A stretch of 64,000 bases of DNA from the NCBI RefSeq assembly GCF_943192995.1, contig NZ_CALPCP010000023.1, positions 1 through 64,000 on the forward strand. The letters run 5' to 3'. This document shows, piece by piece, positions 1 to 9,906 of this stretch. A program made the position numbers and the translations under genes. Every line of letters begins with the position of its first letter. The stretch's first letter is position 1. The stretch is from Flintibacter muris. GTDB lineage: Bacteria; Bacillota; Clostridia; Oscillospirales; Oscillospiraceae. Below the pieces are notes generated by a model, which saw only the letters and a list, made by a program, of their open reading frames with translations, searched no databases and was not told the origin of the DNA.

Positions 1-89
1 CCCTCCTGCCTGAGCTCATCTCTCACATTACAGGGAGAATTTGGATTTTAAATGCTTTTATTGGTGATTAGTATAAAAAGAAATCCGCC

Positions 90-135
90 GCCCACAGTCT
101 GCTGGTTACCCAGACAGACCCGTGGGCAGCTTTTT
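90..135 (+). terminator. Terminator-like hairpin
   Basis: GCCCAC at 90-95 pairs with GTGGGC at 122-127 and an inner GTCTG/CAGAC pair extends the stem; a run of five T follows at 131-135. It would end rightward transcription entering from outside the window. Confidence 0.6.
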
Positions 136-313
136 CATTATCCGATCTGTTCACATTGGTGATTATGCTTGGTTTGCCTCTGGTTCCTTAGTGGTAATGG
201 TAATAGCTTTCTCCATGCCTTTCGGCTATGCTTGCGTTGCAATCAGCGGAAAGGAAAATAACACCATGCCAGCTACTCGTATGTGTCTCCCGCCCGAACA
301 GAAACAAAAAAAC

Positions 314-355
314 CGCTGAACCCCTTGAATCACAAGGCTTTCAGCGATTTTTCTT
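314..355 (+). terminator. Terminator beside left att site
   Basis: CGCTGAA (314-320) pairs with TTCAGCG (340-346), with an inner CCTTG/CAAGG stem, then a T-rich run. The same architecture, with the same inner stem, sits directly before the right att site (31839-31883). So the similarity between the two borders extends outside the tRNA-derived repeat. Confidence 0.7.
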
Positions 356-378
356 TGGCAGCCGGAGAAGGATTCGAA
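356..378. repeat. attL: copy of tRNA-Gln 3' end
   Basis: These 23 bases match 31885-31907 exactly, the last 23 bases of the intact tRNA-Gln(CUG) gene on the minus strand. Upstream sequence on the tRNA side diverges at once, so this is a displaced 3' end and not a tRNA gene. Confidence 0.85.
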
Positions 379-584
379 TTATAAAACAGCCGTTTTTATT
401 CGGTAAATCCCGTAAAACAGTGTAAGTTCAGTATTGAAGAAAAAATAGATGTTTTAATTATAGTAAATTGCTGTAAAGGGTAGAGAAGCGGCTAAAGGGT
501 CAATTAAAGGGTCAAAGGTGTCCCATAAACCGGACATCAAATCCCGCTCCAGAGGAGAGTCCATTCGTGGCATGGTGCTTTTGC

Positions 585-866
585 CCCCCAGTTTGGGGGA
601 GTACTTAATTTTCAGCAGACCCCAGATTTGGGGGCAGTTCATCAGCGGATTTTTGCTCCCCAGTTTAGGGGAGGTTACCAGCGCTTTGTCCGGCAAGCTA
701 CTTCCCTCGGTATTTCGGGGCTATGGGTGCGATATCGCACAGCGCAGATTTGCGCTCTCCAAAATTGGATTGTCGCAACTTCTTGCGATATTGCCGCCGA
801 GGGGGAAAATCCCCCCAGTCAACCCGGCCAATTTTGGCCGGGTTGGACTTTCGGACATTTTTGTCC
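585..866. repeat. Array of 11 different short hairpins
   Basis: Successive perfect or near-perfect inverted repeats: 585-599, 620-633, 656-673, 705-720 (one G-U pair), 727-740 (a 14-bp perfect palindrome), 741-756, 758-769, 773-788, 801-815, 820-845 (12-bp stem, 2-base loop) and 853-866. Stems differ in sequence, but loops are short and several read GTT or GATT closed by A-T. No strand carries a convincing protein. The array lies between attL and a small minus-strand operon. An origin-like, packaging or protein-binding role is possible; a decayed replication gene with embedded palindromes is another. Confidence 0.7.
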
Positions 867-1093
867 AATAGGGGGCAACTTTGACCATCCGACCATCACC
901 GCCGGGGGGCTGTCCATTCTTTCCACAGGGCGGGGTATCAGAAGTGAGATTTGTGAGGACATAAAAAGAGTGAGGGGTCCTGCAAATTTGCAACACCCTC
1001 TACGCCTCCTCTGAGGCCCCTTCTGGAGCGGGACAATAAAGAGGACCGGGGTGTTCCCCCAGCCCTCTGCCAAACTTGCTACCCCATAGCCGT

Positions 1094-1183
1094 CTACCGT
1101 AACAATCCCCGGATAAACCTGAGAATCAGGTCAAGGTCCCGATCAACGGCCTTCTCCAACAGTTCGATGATCTCCTTCTTCAT
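1094..1183 (-). CDS. 29-aa small protein, last gene of a tiny-gene operon
   Basis: A short frame from ATG at 1183 to TAG at 1094 with a strong AAGGAGG site ending nine bases before the start. The peptide is an amphipathic, charged helix-like sequence (starts MKKEIIELLEK, ends RFIRGLLR). Its ATG overlaps the stop of the upstream gene (ATGA), which suggests translational coupling. Function unknown; a peptide that binds another phage or replication protein is only a guess. Confidence 0.55.
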   Translation of the reverse strand: MKKEIIELLEKAVDRDLDLILRFIRGLLR

Positions 1184-1380
1184 TTTCCAATCCCCTCCTT
1201 TTCGGCCTGTTGGACCACGCTGGCAATCTCATTGATAATCTCTTGGTCAGTCCTTCCCGTGAAGCGTTCCGGGAAAGTCTCTCGGGCCTCTTGTGCGGCG
1301 ATAGCGGCTAGAACATTATATACTTTCCTGGGATGCTTACATCTATTCAAAATATTGTTAAACTTCCCATTATTGCCCAC
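1180..1380 (-). CDS. Small conserved-looking protein, 66 aa
   Basis: Starts with GTG at 1380 behind GAGGAGG and overlaps both neighbours. It shares the segment CKHPxKV followed by a hydrophobic Leu/Ala stretch with the next upstream gene (1370-1525), so the two are paralogs from one ancestor. The rest is charged and helical. No known domain is visible and no function can be assigned. Overlapping starts and stops on both sides argue that the whole minus-strand series is translated as a unit. Confidence 0.6.
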   Translation of the reverse strand: MGNNGKFNNILNRCKHPRKVYNVLAAIAAQEARETFPERFTGRTDQEIINEIASVVQQAEKEGIGK

Positions 1381-1525
1381 CCTGCTCCACCTCCTCTACC
1401 GTTATCTGGAAAATGTCGAGGTTAGACGCAAGCAGCACCGTCAGGGCGCTTAAAACCTTCTCCGGGTGCTTGCATTGAGCCAGCTCCTGGGCCACCTTCC
1501 ACGCGTTCGGGCATTTGTCCTTCAT
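1370..1525 (-). CDS. Small protein, 51 aa, paralog of its neighbour
   Basis: The ATG at 1525 sits in an ATGA overlap with the stop of the upstream frame, and the 3' end overlaps the GTG start of 1180-1380. The central CKHPEKV motif and the hydrophobic stretch after it match the neighbour. A longer frame upstream of the ATG exists but is the other gene read in a different frame. Function unknown. Confidence 0.6.
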   Translation of the reverse strand: MKDKCPNAWKVAQELAQCKHPEKVLSALTVLLASNLDIFQITVEEVEQGGQ

Positions 1526-1722
1526 GCGCACACACCCTCCCCATAAAGCAAGCTGGCCGTTGCCCTCTTTCCGGGTGGCGCATACTTGCACTTCTCCACC
1601 CTGATCAATGTCTTTTGGCCTGTGATGGTATCAGCTTCTTTGATAGCCTCATACCCATGCGTCTCCAACCGCAGGGACGAATAATAGGCAATATTTTTAA
1701 TCAGGAGGACTATAAATGGCAA
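1522..1722 (-). pseudogene. Truncated first gene of the tiny-gene operon
   Basis: The C-terminal half reads like a real protein (ETHGYEAIKEADTITG onward), and its stop overlaps the next ATG. The N-terminal part runs antisense through the ribosome site of the capsid gene, and no good start is visible. I infer that the 5' end was cut off when this operon was joined to the capsid gene, perhaps by the same deletion that removed terminase and portal genes. A genuine short gene with a TTG start is the alternative. Confidence 0.4.
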
Positions 1723-3009
1723 ATGAAATCAGCAAAACCCCGACCCAGGCGAAGCTCCAGGTGATCCCGCTGTCCAAAATCCATGAGTTTGATGCTGAAC
1801 AGTTTCCCTGTTGACCAGCTGAAGGTGGCCGACGACGGCCAGAAGATGGGGGGTATCTCCCGGTCTGACCTGATTGCCACTGGCCGGCTGCTGACCCTGG
1901 AGTGCAATGGTCGGGCCACCAACTCCATCCGGGGGGACAAGGGCTACACCCCAAAGCTGGATGAGATCGGCTATGCCAACCTGTCCACCGGGCACCGGAA
2001 AAAACTTCTGATGTTCTGCGCCGCCCGGGCCTATGCTGTACAGGGCAAGCCCGCCCCCGAGAATGTGGAGCAGGTGAAGAACGACCTGTCCCTGTGCCGT
2101 AACCAGACCTTCCTTGCCACCCTGGCCGGGATTGTGCAGGAGGTCATCACTCCTGTTCTTCCATACGTCATTTCCAATGTGGCGGGACGGCTGATGGAGT
2201 CTACTACCGTCCCCCTGGGGCAGACCAAGGAGGTTACGGTGCACTCCAACGATTGGTTCGTGTTTGAGGACTCCAGCTGGGGTGCCTCCCGGTCGGCCTC
2301 CCTCAATCACCTCTACGATGATACCGTGACGCTGAACCCTCGTCCCTCCTCCTGCCGAGTACAGATCAAGTGGTTTCAGCTGGTGGCTAATGACAATGAT
2401 ATTGGCTACTTCTATAACGCCATTCTTGCGGGCTACTACAACAAGAACATGGGCAACTTCACCCAGGCGGTGAATGAGATCAGCACTAACACCATCTATC
2501 TGCCCGCATACCTGAAGTTTATCACCTACAACTCCGCCAATTGGGCCAGCGCTATTATGGGCGTATCCGCCGCCAATCGCCTGCACCGCAATCAGCTGGT
2601 GGCCTACGGCACCTATGCTGCCCTGCAGCAGGTGCTTCCCAAGGGCACTCCCTCTGACGCCGCCCTCACTTACGGCCTGGGCCAGGAGTGGATGCGCAAC
2701 GGATTCCTGGGCGTTGTGGGCGGCGTGCCCCTGTTCGAGATCGAGCAGTCCCTTCTTCCTGGCACGGTGAATACCACCGGCCAGATGATGTTCCCCAGCG
2801 ACACCATCATTATCGCGGGCCGTGCTGGGAGCGCCTACGCCCCCATCTACACCGCCTTCGCTGACGGTTCTCCCCTGGTGGTGGAGATGAATCCCACTGA
2901 CACTGGCGATATGTCCATTTACATCGACTGTACTGCTGTGATGGACACCAAGGTGGTCATGGGCAGCAAGATTGCCGTGATAACCAACGTGGGTTCCACT
3001 GGCGGTTAA
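1716..3009 (+). CDS. Putative major capsid protein, needs a +1 shift
   Basis: A frame opens at ATG 1716 behind AGGAGG and ends after 32 codons at TGA 1812-1814. The long frame, open from ATG 1783, continues as a 408-aa protein. Reading the start frame to codon CCC at 1806-1808 and slipping +1 gives a smooth join (EQFP then VDQLK). The protein resembles HK97-fold capsid proteins: a central beta-rich part, then a segment in the style of GTYAALQQVLP, GLGQEWMRNG and GGVPLFEI near residues 285-330. Its position, directly before small head genes, fits. The shift could be programmed (CCC-T is a known slippery type) or a simple 1-base mutation. Confidence 0.65.
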
Positions 3010-3021
3010 GGAGGAATAAAT

Positions 3022-3759
3022 ATGGCGAGACAGAAGAAGAACGTTGAGATTAAGGATACCCACCTCAGTCAGCCTACGGCTGACAGCTCCCCTTCTGTGG
3101 GGGAGCCTTTGGAGGTGTGGGGCGATAAGGACACCGCTGCCATTGTGGAGGGTGAGAATCCCCCCGCCGCTGCAGCAACTCTCCCCTCCTTAGGAAGGGG
3201 GGCTTTAGAGGAGAACGAGCTGGATGCTCTGCGCCGCCGGGTAGCAGAGCTGGAGGCGGTCGCCCGTCCTGCCGCCCCTGACGGCGTGGTGGAACTGACA
3301 TTCCTGGCGGCAGTATCTCAGAACAACGTCTGTTCTCTGGGGGACTACGGGTCCCTCAACGGTGTAGGTGGGTACATCGAGATTCCCCGCAAGGAGTTCG
3401 GCGGTAAGTTCATGACCCCTGTGATTCGATCCCTGCTGAAGGACCGGAGTCTGATTGTCTGCTCCGGGCTGAACGAGGAGGAGCGGCGGCGCTATGGTGT
3501 GGATTACCGGGAGGGTGAGCTACTGGACACGAGCGCCTTTGATCGGCTGCTGGATATGCCCCTGTCCGAGCTGAAAACCCTATTCTCTAAGCTCTGCCCG
3601 GAGCATAAGGAGTTTGCCGCTACCCGGTTTATCACCGCCTATGAGAAGGGCGACAACCGGGTGTCCCGGGAGAAGGTCGAACCCCTGAACAACCTCTCTA
3701 AAGAGATCATTCCTGGGGGTATGTTCAGGCCCATTCTGGAGGGTATGAACAAAGACTAA
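3022..3759 (+). CDS. Phage protein of unknown role carrying an inserted repeat
   Basis: ATG 3022 follows AAGGAGG 13 bases after the capsid stop. Residues about 85-245 look like a compact phage protein with conserved-looking acidic and aromatic positions. Residues about 13-70 are low-complexity and include the translation of a small palindromic repeat (HLSQPTADSSP near residues 14-24, LPSLGRG near 54-60). A near-identical stretch of that repeat lies at 56671-56696 in the chromosome. A head-completion or decoration role is suggested only by position. Confidence 0.6.
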   Translation: MARQKKNVEIKDTHLSQPTADSSPSVGEPLEVWGDKDTAAIVEGENPPAAAATLPSLGRGALEENELDALRRRVAELEAVARPAAPDGVVELTFLAAVSQNNVCSLGDYGSLNGVGGYIEIPRKEFGGKFMTPVIRSLLKDRSLIVCSGLNEEERRRYGVDYREGELLDTSAFDRLLDMPLSELKTLFSKLCPEHKEFAATRFITAYEKGDNRVSREKVEPLNNLSKEIIPGGMFRPILEGMNKD

Positions 3760-3777
3760 AAAGGAGGAACATTTCCC

Positions 3778-4470
3778 GTGACTGGCTGGAGTGAAATCAT
3801 CTGCGACTACGCCATGCTGTTTATCAACGACGACCGCATGACAGACAAGCTGAAAAACAATTCGGCGCGATTTTTCCGGGAAATGTCCCTCTATATGCGT
3901 TCGGCCATCCCCCGGTTCAACCGGCCCCCGGAGATCATTCTGTGGTTGAAAAGGGGGACGGAACCGAAATATGATTCCTTCCTCTGGACTGTTCCGGAAG
4001 GGGAGCCAGGACCGGCGACAATCCCCACCGGGATGACTGGTTATGAGCTGTGCAGCGGGGTGATTCGGAAGGAGGACCGGTATGGAAACCCCATTGAGAC
4101 TTCTGTGGATGTACAGTATGACCCGGAAACCGGGGAGGTAACTGTTGCAGAGACCGTCCCTGGTACGGTATATGATTTTGACTTTTATACCGACGGCTAT
4201 TTTGAAAACGAGCTGACCCCGGAGATGAAGCGGCTTTTGGGGCTGTGCGTACAGTCAGTATGGGAGAACCGCTTTACCTCGGCGTGGCTGCCCCGAGAAG
4301 CTAAGGTGACAGACCGGAGTTTTACCCCGCCCAACGAGGCCAACTGGACCCGGGCGCAGGAGGAGAAGCGGCGGAGCCTGGCGGCCACCCTGAACGAGGA
4401 ATTACGGCAGTACGAATATAACTGTGCCTATATGCGGACCGTTGGAGGCGTGAGGGGTACGTTCTTATAG
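3778..4470 (+). CDS. Phage structural protein, connector-like position
   Basis: GTG at 3778 is preceded by AAGGAGG. The 230-aa protein is predicted soluble, mixed alpha/beta, with an N-terminal helical part (residues 1-45) and a central beta-rich segment. I do not recognise a family. It is encoded two genes after the capsid gene, where head-tail connector or neck genes usually stand, so a connector role is inferred from position. Confidence 0.5.
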   Translation: MTGWSEIICDYAMLFINDDRMTDKLKNNSARFFREMSLYMRSAIPRFNRPPEIILWLKRGTEPKYDSFLWTVPEGEPGPATIPTGMTGYELCSGVIRKEDRYGNPIETSVDVQYDPETGEVTVAETVPGTVYDFDFYTDGYFENELTPEMKRLLGLCVQSVWENRFTSAWLPREAKVTDRSFTPPNEANWTRAQEEKRRSLAATLNEELRQYEYNCAYMRTVGGVRGTFL

Positions 4471-4494
4471 ACGAGACGAGAGGAGGGGTACGAA

Positions 4495-6211
<1,717 letters not shown>

Positions 6212-6214
6212 GCA

Positions 6215-6460
6215 TTGAGTGATGCTGTGATTGTAGCCATCATTGGCCTGGCGGGCTCCGGGGCCGGGGCGTTTGGGGGTATCTTGATCTCCTCCAAGCT
6301 GACCCAGTACAGGCTGGAGCAGCTGGAGAAACGGGTGCAGGCCCACAACAACCTGATTGAGCGCACCTACAAGCTGGAGGAGCGGACCGAGGTCCAGGAG
6401 GAGAAGATCAAGGTGGCCAACCGCCGGATCAGCGACCTGGAGAACATCAACAAACCATAA
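6215..6460 (+). CDS. Small membrane protein, XhlA/holin-accessory-like
   Basis: TTG 6215 is spaced well from GAGGAGGTG. Residues 4-26 form one hydrophobic, Gly-rich membrane segment. Residues about 30-78 form a charged coiled coil. This layout and the position just before the holin resemble small phage membrane proteins that assist lysis. The family assignment rests on layout only. Confidence 0.55.
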   Translation: MSDAVIVAIIGLAGSGAGAFGGILISSKLTQYRLEQLEKRVQAHNNLIERTYKLEERTEVQEEKIKVANRRISDLENINKP

Positions 6461-6476
6461 CAGGAGGAGCATACAT

Positions 6477-6725
6477 ATGACAAAGATCGATTGGAAACGG
6501 AAGCTGAGCAGCCGGAAGCTGTGGGCGGCGGCAGCGGGGATCGTCACCGGGCTGGCCATGGTCTTCGGGCTGGACGAGGGGACTATGGCCCAAGTATCTG
6601 GGGCTGTGGTGTCGGCGGCGTCGGTGATCGCCTACATCATTACCGAGGGCAAGGTGGACGCAGAGAGTGTCAAGAAGGCCGTGGAGGACGTTCAGAGTGC
6701 GGCAGGGGCGGTGCGGGATGAATAA
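6477..6725 (+). CDS. Phage holin
   Basis: ATG 6477 follows CAGGAGGAG. The 82-aa protein has a basic N-terminus (KRKLSSRKLW), two hydrophobic segments at about 15-31 and 38-56, and a charged C-terminal helix. This is the usual holin layout, close to the LL-H type common in clostridial phages. Holins open the membrane so that the endolysin can reach the wall. The stop overlaps the endolysin ATG. Confidence 0.75.
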   Translation: MTKIDWKRKLSSRKLWAAAAGIVTGLAMVFGLDEGTMAQVSGAVVSAASVIAYIITEGKVDAESVKKAVEDVQSAAGAVRDE

Positions 6726-7515
6726 GCGGCCTGTCAGTTACCTCCAGACGGACAAGCGCTGGAAAGCGCTGCCCTACCAGGTAAAAGGGGAGAGCGCCAC
6801 TATCGGCGGTTCCGGATGCGGCCCCACGGCGGCAGCTATGGCCATTGAGACGCTTACCGGTCAGACCTTTACCCCGGTGGATGCCTGCAAATGGTCGGTG
6901 GACCACGGCTACAAGGCACTGAACCAGGGCACCTACTACAGCTACTTCGTCCCTCAATTCAAGGCTTTCGGGATCGACTGCAAGCAGCTGCTGGGCTCCA
7001 GCCTCCACAATAAGCCGGACCACCCCGTCCACGACCAGGTGAAGGGGTATCTGGAGGAGGGTTACTACGCTGTCGCTCTGATGGGGCCCGGTACCTGGAC
7101 CAGCGGTGGGCACTACATCCTGCTGTGGGCCTGGGATGATAAGGTGCGGATCAACGACCCTGCCAGTACCAAGGACAAGCGGCTCAACGGCGACCCGGAG
7201 ACCTTCAAGCGGGAGGTCAAGCAGTACTGGCTCATTGACGCCAGGGAGTACAACAAAGGAGATGATGATGTGGATCAGGAGAAATTCAATCAGATGTTCG
7301 CGACAGCGATGCAGCAGTACCGGCAGACCCTGCGGGACAACGACTGCGGGGACTGGAGCGAGGCGGCCCGGAAGTTTGTGGTAGAGCGGGGCATTTTTGC
7401 CGGCGGCGACCCTGGCCCTGACGGCCAGCCCAACTACATGTGGGAGGACCTGCTCACCCGGGAACAGGCCGCCCAGCTGCTGTACGCCTTCGCGATTAAG
7501 TGCGGCTTGGTATGA
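6718..7515 (+). CDS. Endolysin: C39-like cysteine peptidase with SLH-like tail
   Basis: ATG 6718 overlaps the holin stop. The N-terminal 185 residues form a peptidase C39-like fold with the nucleophile motif GSGCGPTAAAMAIE near residue 33 and the His motif GGHYILLW near 134, followed by a conserved INDPAS. Residues about 215-262 resemble one S-layer-homology repeat, ending LLTREQAAQLLYAFA. A joined holin and peptidase fits a lysis cassette: the enzyme would cleave peptide bonds in the wall, and the SLH-like tail could bind wall polymers. Confidence 0.75.
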   Translation: MNKRPVSYLQTDKRWKALPYQVKGESATIGGSGCGPTAAAMAIETLTGQTFTPVDACKWSVDHGYKALNQGTYYSYFVPQFKAFGIDCKQLLGSSLHNKPDHPVHDQVKGYLEEGYYAVALMGPGTWTSGGHYILLWAWDDKVRINDPASTKDKRLNGDPETFKREVKQYWLIDAREYNKGDDDVDQEKFNQMFATAMQQYRQTLRDNDCGDWSEAARKFVVERGIFAGGDPGPDGQPNYMWEDLLTREQAAQLLYAFAIKCGLV

Positions 7516-7826
7516 GAGGGAGACGGCAGGCCGGAGTCCAGCGGGAACAGGAATTCTCGAAGCGGCTGATCTCCGATATCCGGGCGCTGCTATGGGTGGT
7601 GACAGTGGGCGGGCTGCTTCTGGCTGCCTACTGCATCCGCACCGGCTACACCGGGGCCCTGCCCTGGCTTACCGCCATGGTGGGGCTGCCCTGGACTGCC
7701 CACGGTGTGGTGTGCTCCAACTACCTGAGCATGGCCAAGTCTGACCACAGGCGCGGAGGCATTACCTATGAGGCGGCCAAGGCCGCAGGATTTGGACAAG
7801 AGAGCGAGAACAGCCCGAGGATTTGA
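7512..7826 (+). CDS. Small membrane protein of the lysis block
   Basis: ATG 7512 overlaps the endolysin stop (ATGA). The 104-aa protein has a basic N-terminus and two hydrophobic segments near residues 24-42 and 48-66. It could be a spanin-like or second holin-like accessory. No family is recognised. Confidence 0.55.
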   Translation: MRGRRQAGVQREQEFSKRLISDIRALLWVVTVGGLLLAAYCIRTGYTGALPWLTAMVGLPWTAHGVVCSNYLSMAKSDHRRGGITYEAAKAAGFGQESENSPRI

Positions 7827-7840
7827 GGGAGGGCGGAAAA

Positions 7841-9112
7841 TTGTCCATTGAGAACACCATGAAAAATGCCATGTTGCTGTCTCCATCTTCTCAATTAGCC
7901 GGAAACGGACCTCTGCAGAAGGAGACCGGTCAGTTGAAGCTCTGGATGGATGACCCGGCCCGACGAATATTGGAAAAGATGGCTCCCTACGCCACAGACT
8001 TCTTTGGGGCTCAGGTGCAGGGGCTGGACCCCGACGATTTTTGGGGGACAGGGTGGTATGAGATACGGGCGGCCGATATCTTTCCCTCAGCCTCTATTTC
8101 CGAAAATTCCCGGCATAATGACTGGAAAACCATCACTTTCCGCCGACGGGATATCGACTACATCCCCACCGGGGCCAAAGTATGGTTCTGGAAAAACTGC
8201 TGGTTAGCCTACAACCCGGATAATATCGGCGGGGCGTATTCCACCGCCATAGTCCGCCGGTGCAACCGGAACTGGACACGCTACGACTACTATGGGAACA
8301 TTTTAAGCGAACCCTTTGTGGTAGAGCGGGCCGCCACGAGGGCAAATGCAAACGAGTACAACATCTATCAGGGCCTTCCGGACCACTACAACAACTGCGT
8401 GATGCAGTATAACCCCGAGACAATGGGGCTGAAAGAAAACGACCGGATCGCCATGGGACGGGCTGTGTACGCTGTGCGGGGCCTGAGCGACTACATTTTG
8501 GAATTTTCCACAGACGAAAGTTCCGTACGGCTGCTGTACTTCTCTCTCTATTTCCAACAGCCCACCGAGCGGGACGACTTGGTGCTGGGAATTGCCGATG
8601 GGAAAACCTTTTCGTGGGTAATATCGGTGGATGGCCCAAGAGAGATGAGGGAGGGACAGACTGCGCAGTTTACCCCCTCCTCTCTACGCTGTGGGCAGAC
8701 CCCGGATAGGGAGGTGTCCTACTTGTGGGAGAGCTTGTCCCCTGAGCTGACAGTGGATAAGGACGGAAATGTGGCCGCTGTATCCCTCGGAGAGGGAACA
8801 GTTCGCTGCAGCCTGGAGCAAAATCCAGGGATATATACCGATATCCCTATCACTGTGACTGCCTGGAATTCCCTTGTATGGGCGTGTACAGTGCCCGGTT
8901 CCTTGCCCATCTACCAGAACCTGACCCTGGTTGTGGAGAGCGGTGAGGACGTGGCATGGAACTTTGAGGGACCGGAGGGGCTGTATCAAGCCGTTTTGGA
9001 TGGAAAAGCCGCAACTCTGACTGCCTATTTTCCCAGTGATATCCCCTTGACGGTTACAGTCACAGATGGGAAGAATACTCTGACTACCAAAATAAAATTA
9101 ACTGCGAGGTAA
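7841..9112 (+). CDS. Phage structural protein with Ig-like C-terminal part
   Basis: I prefer TTG 7841, eight bases after AGGGAGG; a longer frame starts at 7823. The 423-aa protein has an N-terminal domain (about 1-255) rich in Trp and Tyr, and a C-terminal half that looks like two or three Ig-like beta domains (near SPELTVDKDGN and TLVVESGEDV). Ig-like domains commonly decorate phage capsids and tails. Its role in the particle cannot be told. Confidence 0.55.
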   Translation: MSIENTMKNAMLLSPSSQLAGNGPLQKETGQLKLWMDDPARRILEKMAPYATDFFGAQVQGLDPDDFWGTGWYEIRAADIFPSASISENSRHNDWKTITFRRRDIDYIPTGAKVWFWKNCWLAYNPDNIGGAYSTAIVRRCNRNWTRYDYYGNILSEPFVVERAATRANANEYNIYQGLPDHYNNCVMQYNPETMGLKENDRIAMGRAVYAVRGLSDYILEFSTDESSVRLLYFSLYFQQPTERDDLVLGIADGKTFSWVISVDGPREMREGQTAQFTPSSLRCGQTPDREVSYLWESLSPELTVDKDGNVAAVSLGEGTVRCSLEQNPGIYTDIPITVTAWNSLVWACTVPGSLPIYQNLTLVVESGEDVAWNFEGPEGLYQAVLDGKAATLTAYFPSDIPLTVTVTDGKNTLTTKIKLTAR

Positions 9113-9113
9113 G

Positions 9114-9479
9114 ATGATGATTAACAGGCCAGTTTGCCCTAAGGGGCAGAGAAAAAACGGTTCCCCCTGTATCTTCTGCCAGGATGGGAGCTACTGCGCC
9201 CATCAGTATTATTGCTCCGACACCCGGAGATATGAGAATACAGGATATCAGGGGTGCAGGAAGTTCAAGCCTCCCTCCGCAAGGGGAGGTGGCATCCGTG
9301 AAGCGGATGACGGAGGATTTTCTCCTGCTGAAATGCAGCGGTCCCTACAGAGGAAAACCCTCAGTCAGGCTACGGCGGACAGCCCCCTTTGTGAAGGGGG
9401 CCTTACAGAAGAAAAAACGAAGGAGGTCAAATCCAGTGGAGCAAAGAAAACTAACCGCAGAAAGCCTCGAAAAGGCTGA
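9114..9479 (+). CDS. Cysteine-rich small protein with inserted repeat
   Basis: Residues 1-52 hold six or seven Cys and several His in a zinc-finger-like pattern (CPKGQRKNGSPC, CQDGSYC, CSD). From about residue 53 the frame is the translation of a palindromic repeat (LSQATADSPLCEGG near residues 83-96) and then of the 5' part of the next gene in a different frame. The true protein may have ended near residue 55 before the repeat inserted. Function unknown. Confidence 0.5.
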   Translation: MMINRPVCPKGQRKNGSPCIFCQDGSYCAHQYYCSDTRRYENTGYQGCRKFKPPSARGGGIREADDGGFSPAEMQRSLQRKTLSQATADSPLCEGGLTEEKTKEVKSSGAKKTNRRKPRKG

Positions 9480-9906
9480 GACCTACATTCCCCTGGCCCG
9501 GAAATACGCCATTGTCCAGATTCTCACCCCCGGGTGCATAGAACAGACCGAGAGTGGTTTTTGGAGAGAGAATATTGTTGGGCGGGCACTGGTGGAGGAG
9601 TATATCCTTCAAGGCTTCTGCTGGCACAAGATCGACACTTCCGGGCTTGATAAGGAAAAACCGGAGTTCCAGTTCACCTTGGAGGATTACGACAGGCTCC
9701 ATGAAGGGCGGCCCGACAACCAGGATTTCTGGGAGATGTTGCAACTGCTCGACAAAGAGATTACCGCACGACTCGCCGAGAAGAACGATCCCTTCAATCG
9801 ATTTCAGGAGTCCATGCGCCTGGGGCTGACCCCCGAGGTGGTGCAAGAGCTGCAGAAAGCGTTGGAAGGGGCGAAGAAAACCACAGAGGAGGCTGAGGAG
9901 GATTGA
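9436..9906 (+). CDS. Phage protein, tail-assembly-like position
   Basis: GTG 9436 lies ten bases after AGGAGG inside the 3' end of the previous frame. The 156-aa acidic, mostly helical protein ends in a Lys/Glu-rich helix. Longer in-frame extension upstream is only repeat sequence, which is why I chose the GTG. Small helical proteins at such positions are often tail-assembly chaperones, but no signature is visible. Confidence 0.55.
   Translation: MEQRKLTAESLEKAETYIPLARKYAIVQILTPGCIEQTESGFWRENIVGRALVEEYILQGFCWHKIDTSGLDKEKPEFQFTLEDYDRLHEGRPDNQDFWEMLQLLDKEITARLAEKNDPFNRFQESMRLGLTPEVVQELQKALEGAKKTTEEAEED

Larger units (their letters stand above)
1..355. other. Left flank without a convincing gene
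   Basis: No reading frame here looks like a real protein; the short open frames have no ribosome site and no family resemblance. The stretch holds two hairpins followed by T runs (listed separately). It may be the end of a neighbouring integrated element, because the second hairpin resembles the one beside the right border of the prophage. Confidence 0.5.

Noticed and set aside
356-378. Possible second tRNA gene at the left border
   Set aside because: Only the T-arm part and acceptor 3' strand are present; no anticodon arm. It is an att copy.
1729-3063. 444-aa open frame on the minus strand
   Set aside because: Antisense to the capsid gene; His/Val/Gly-rich composition typical of shadow frames in GC-rich DNA, and no ribosome site.
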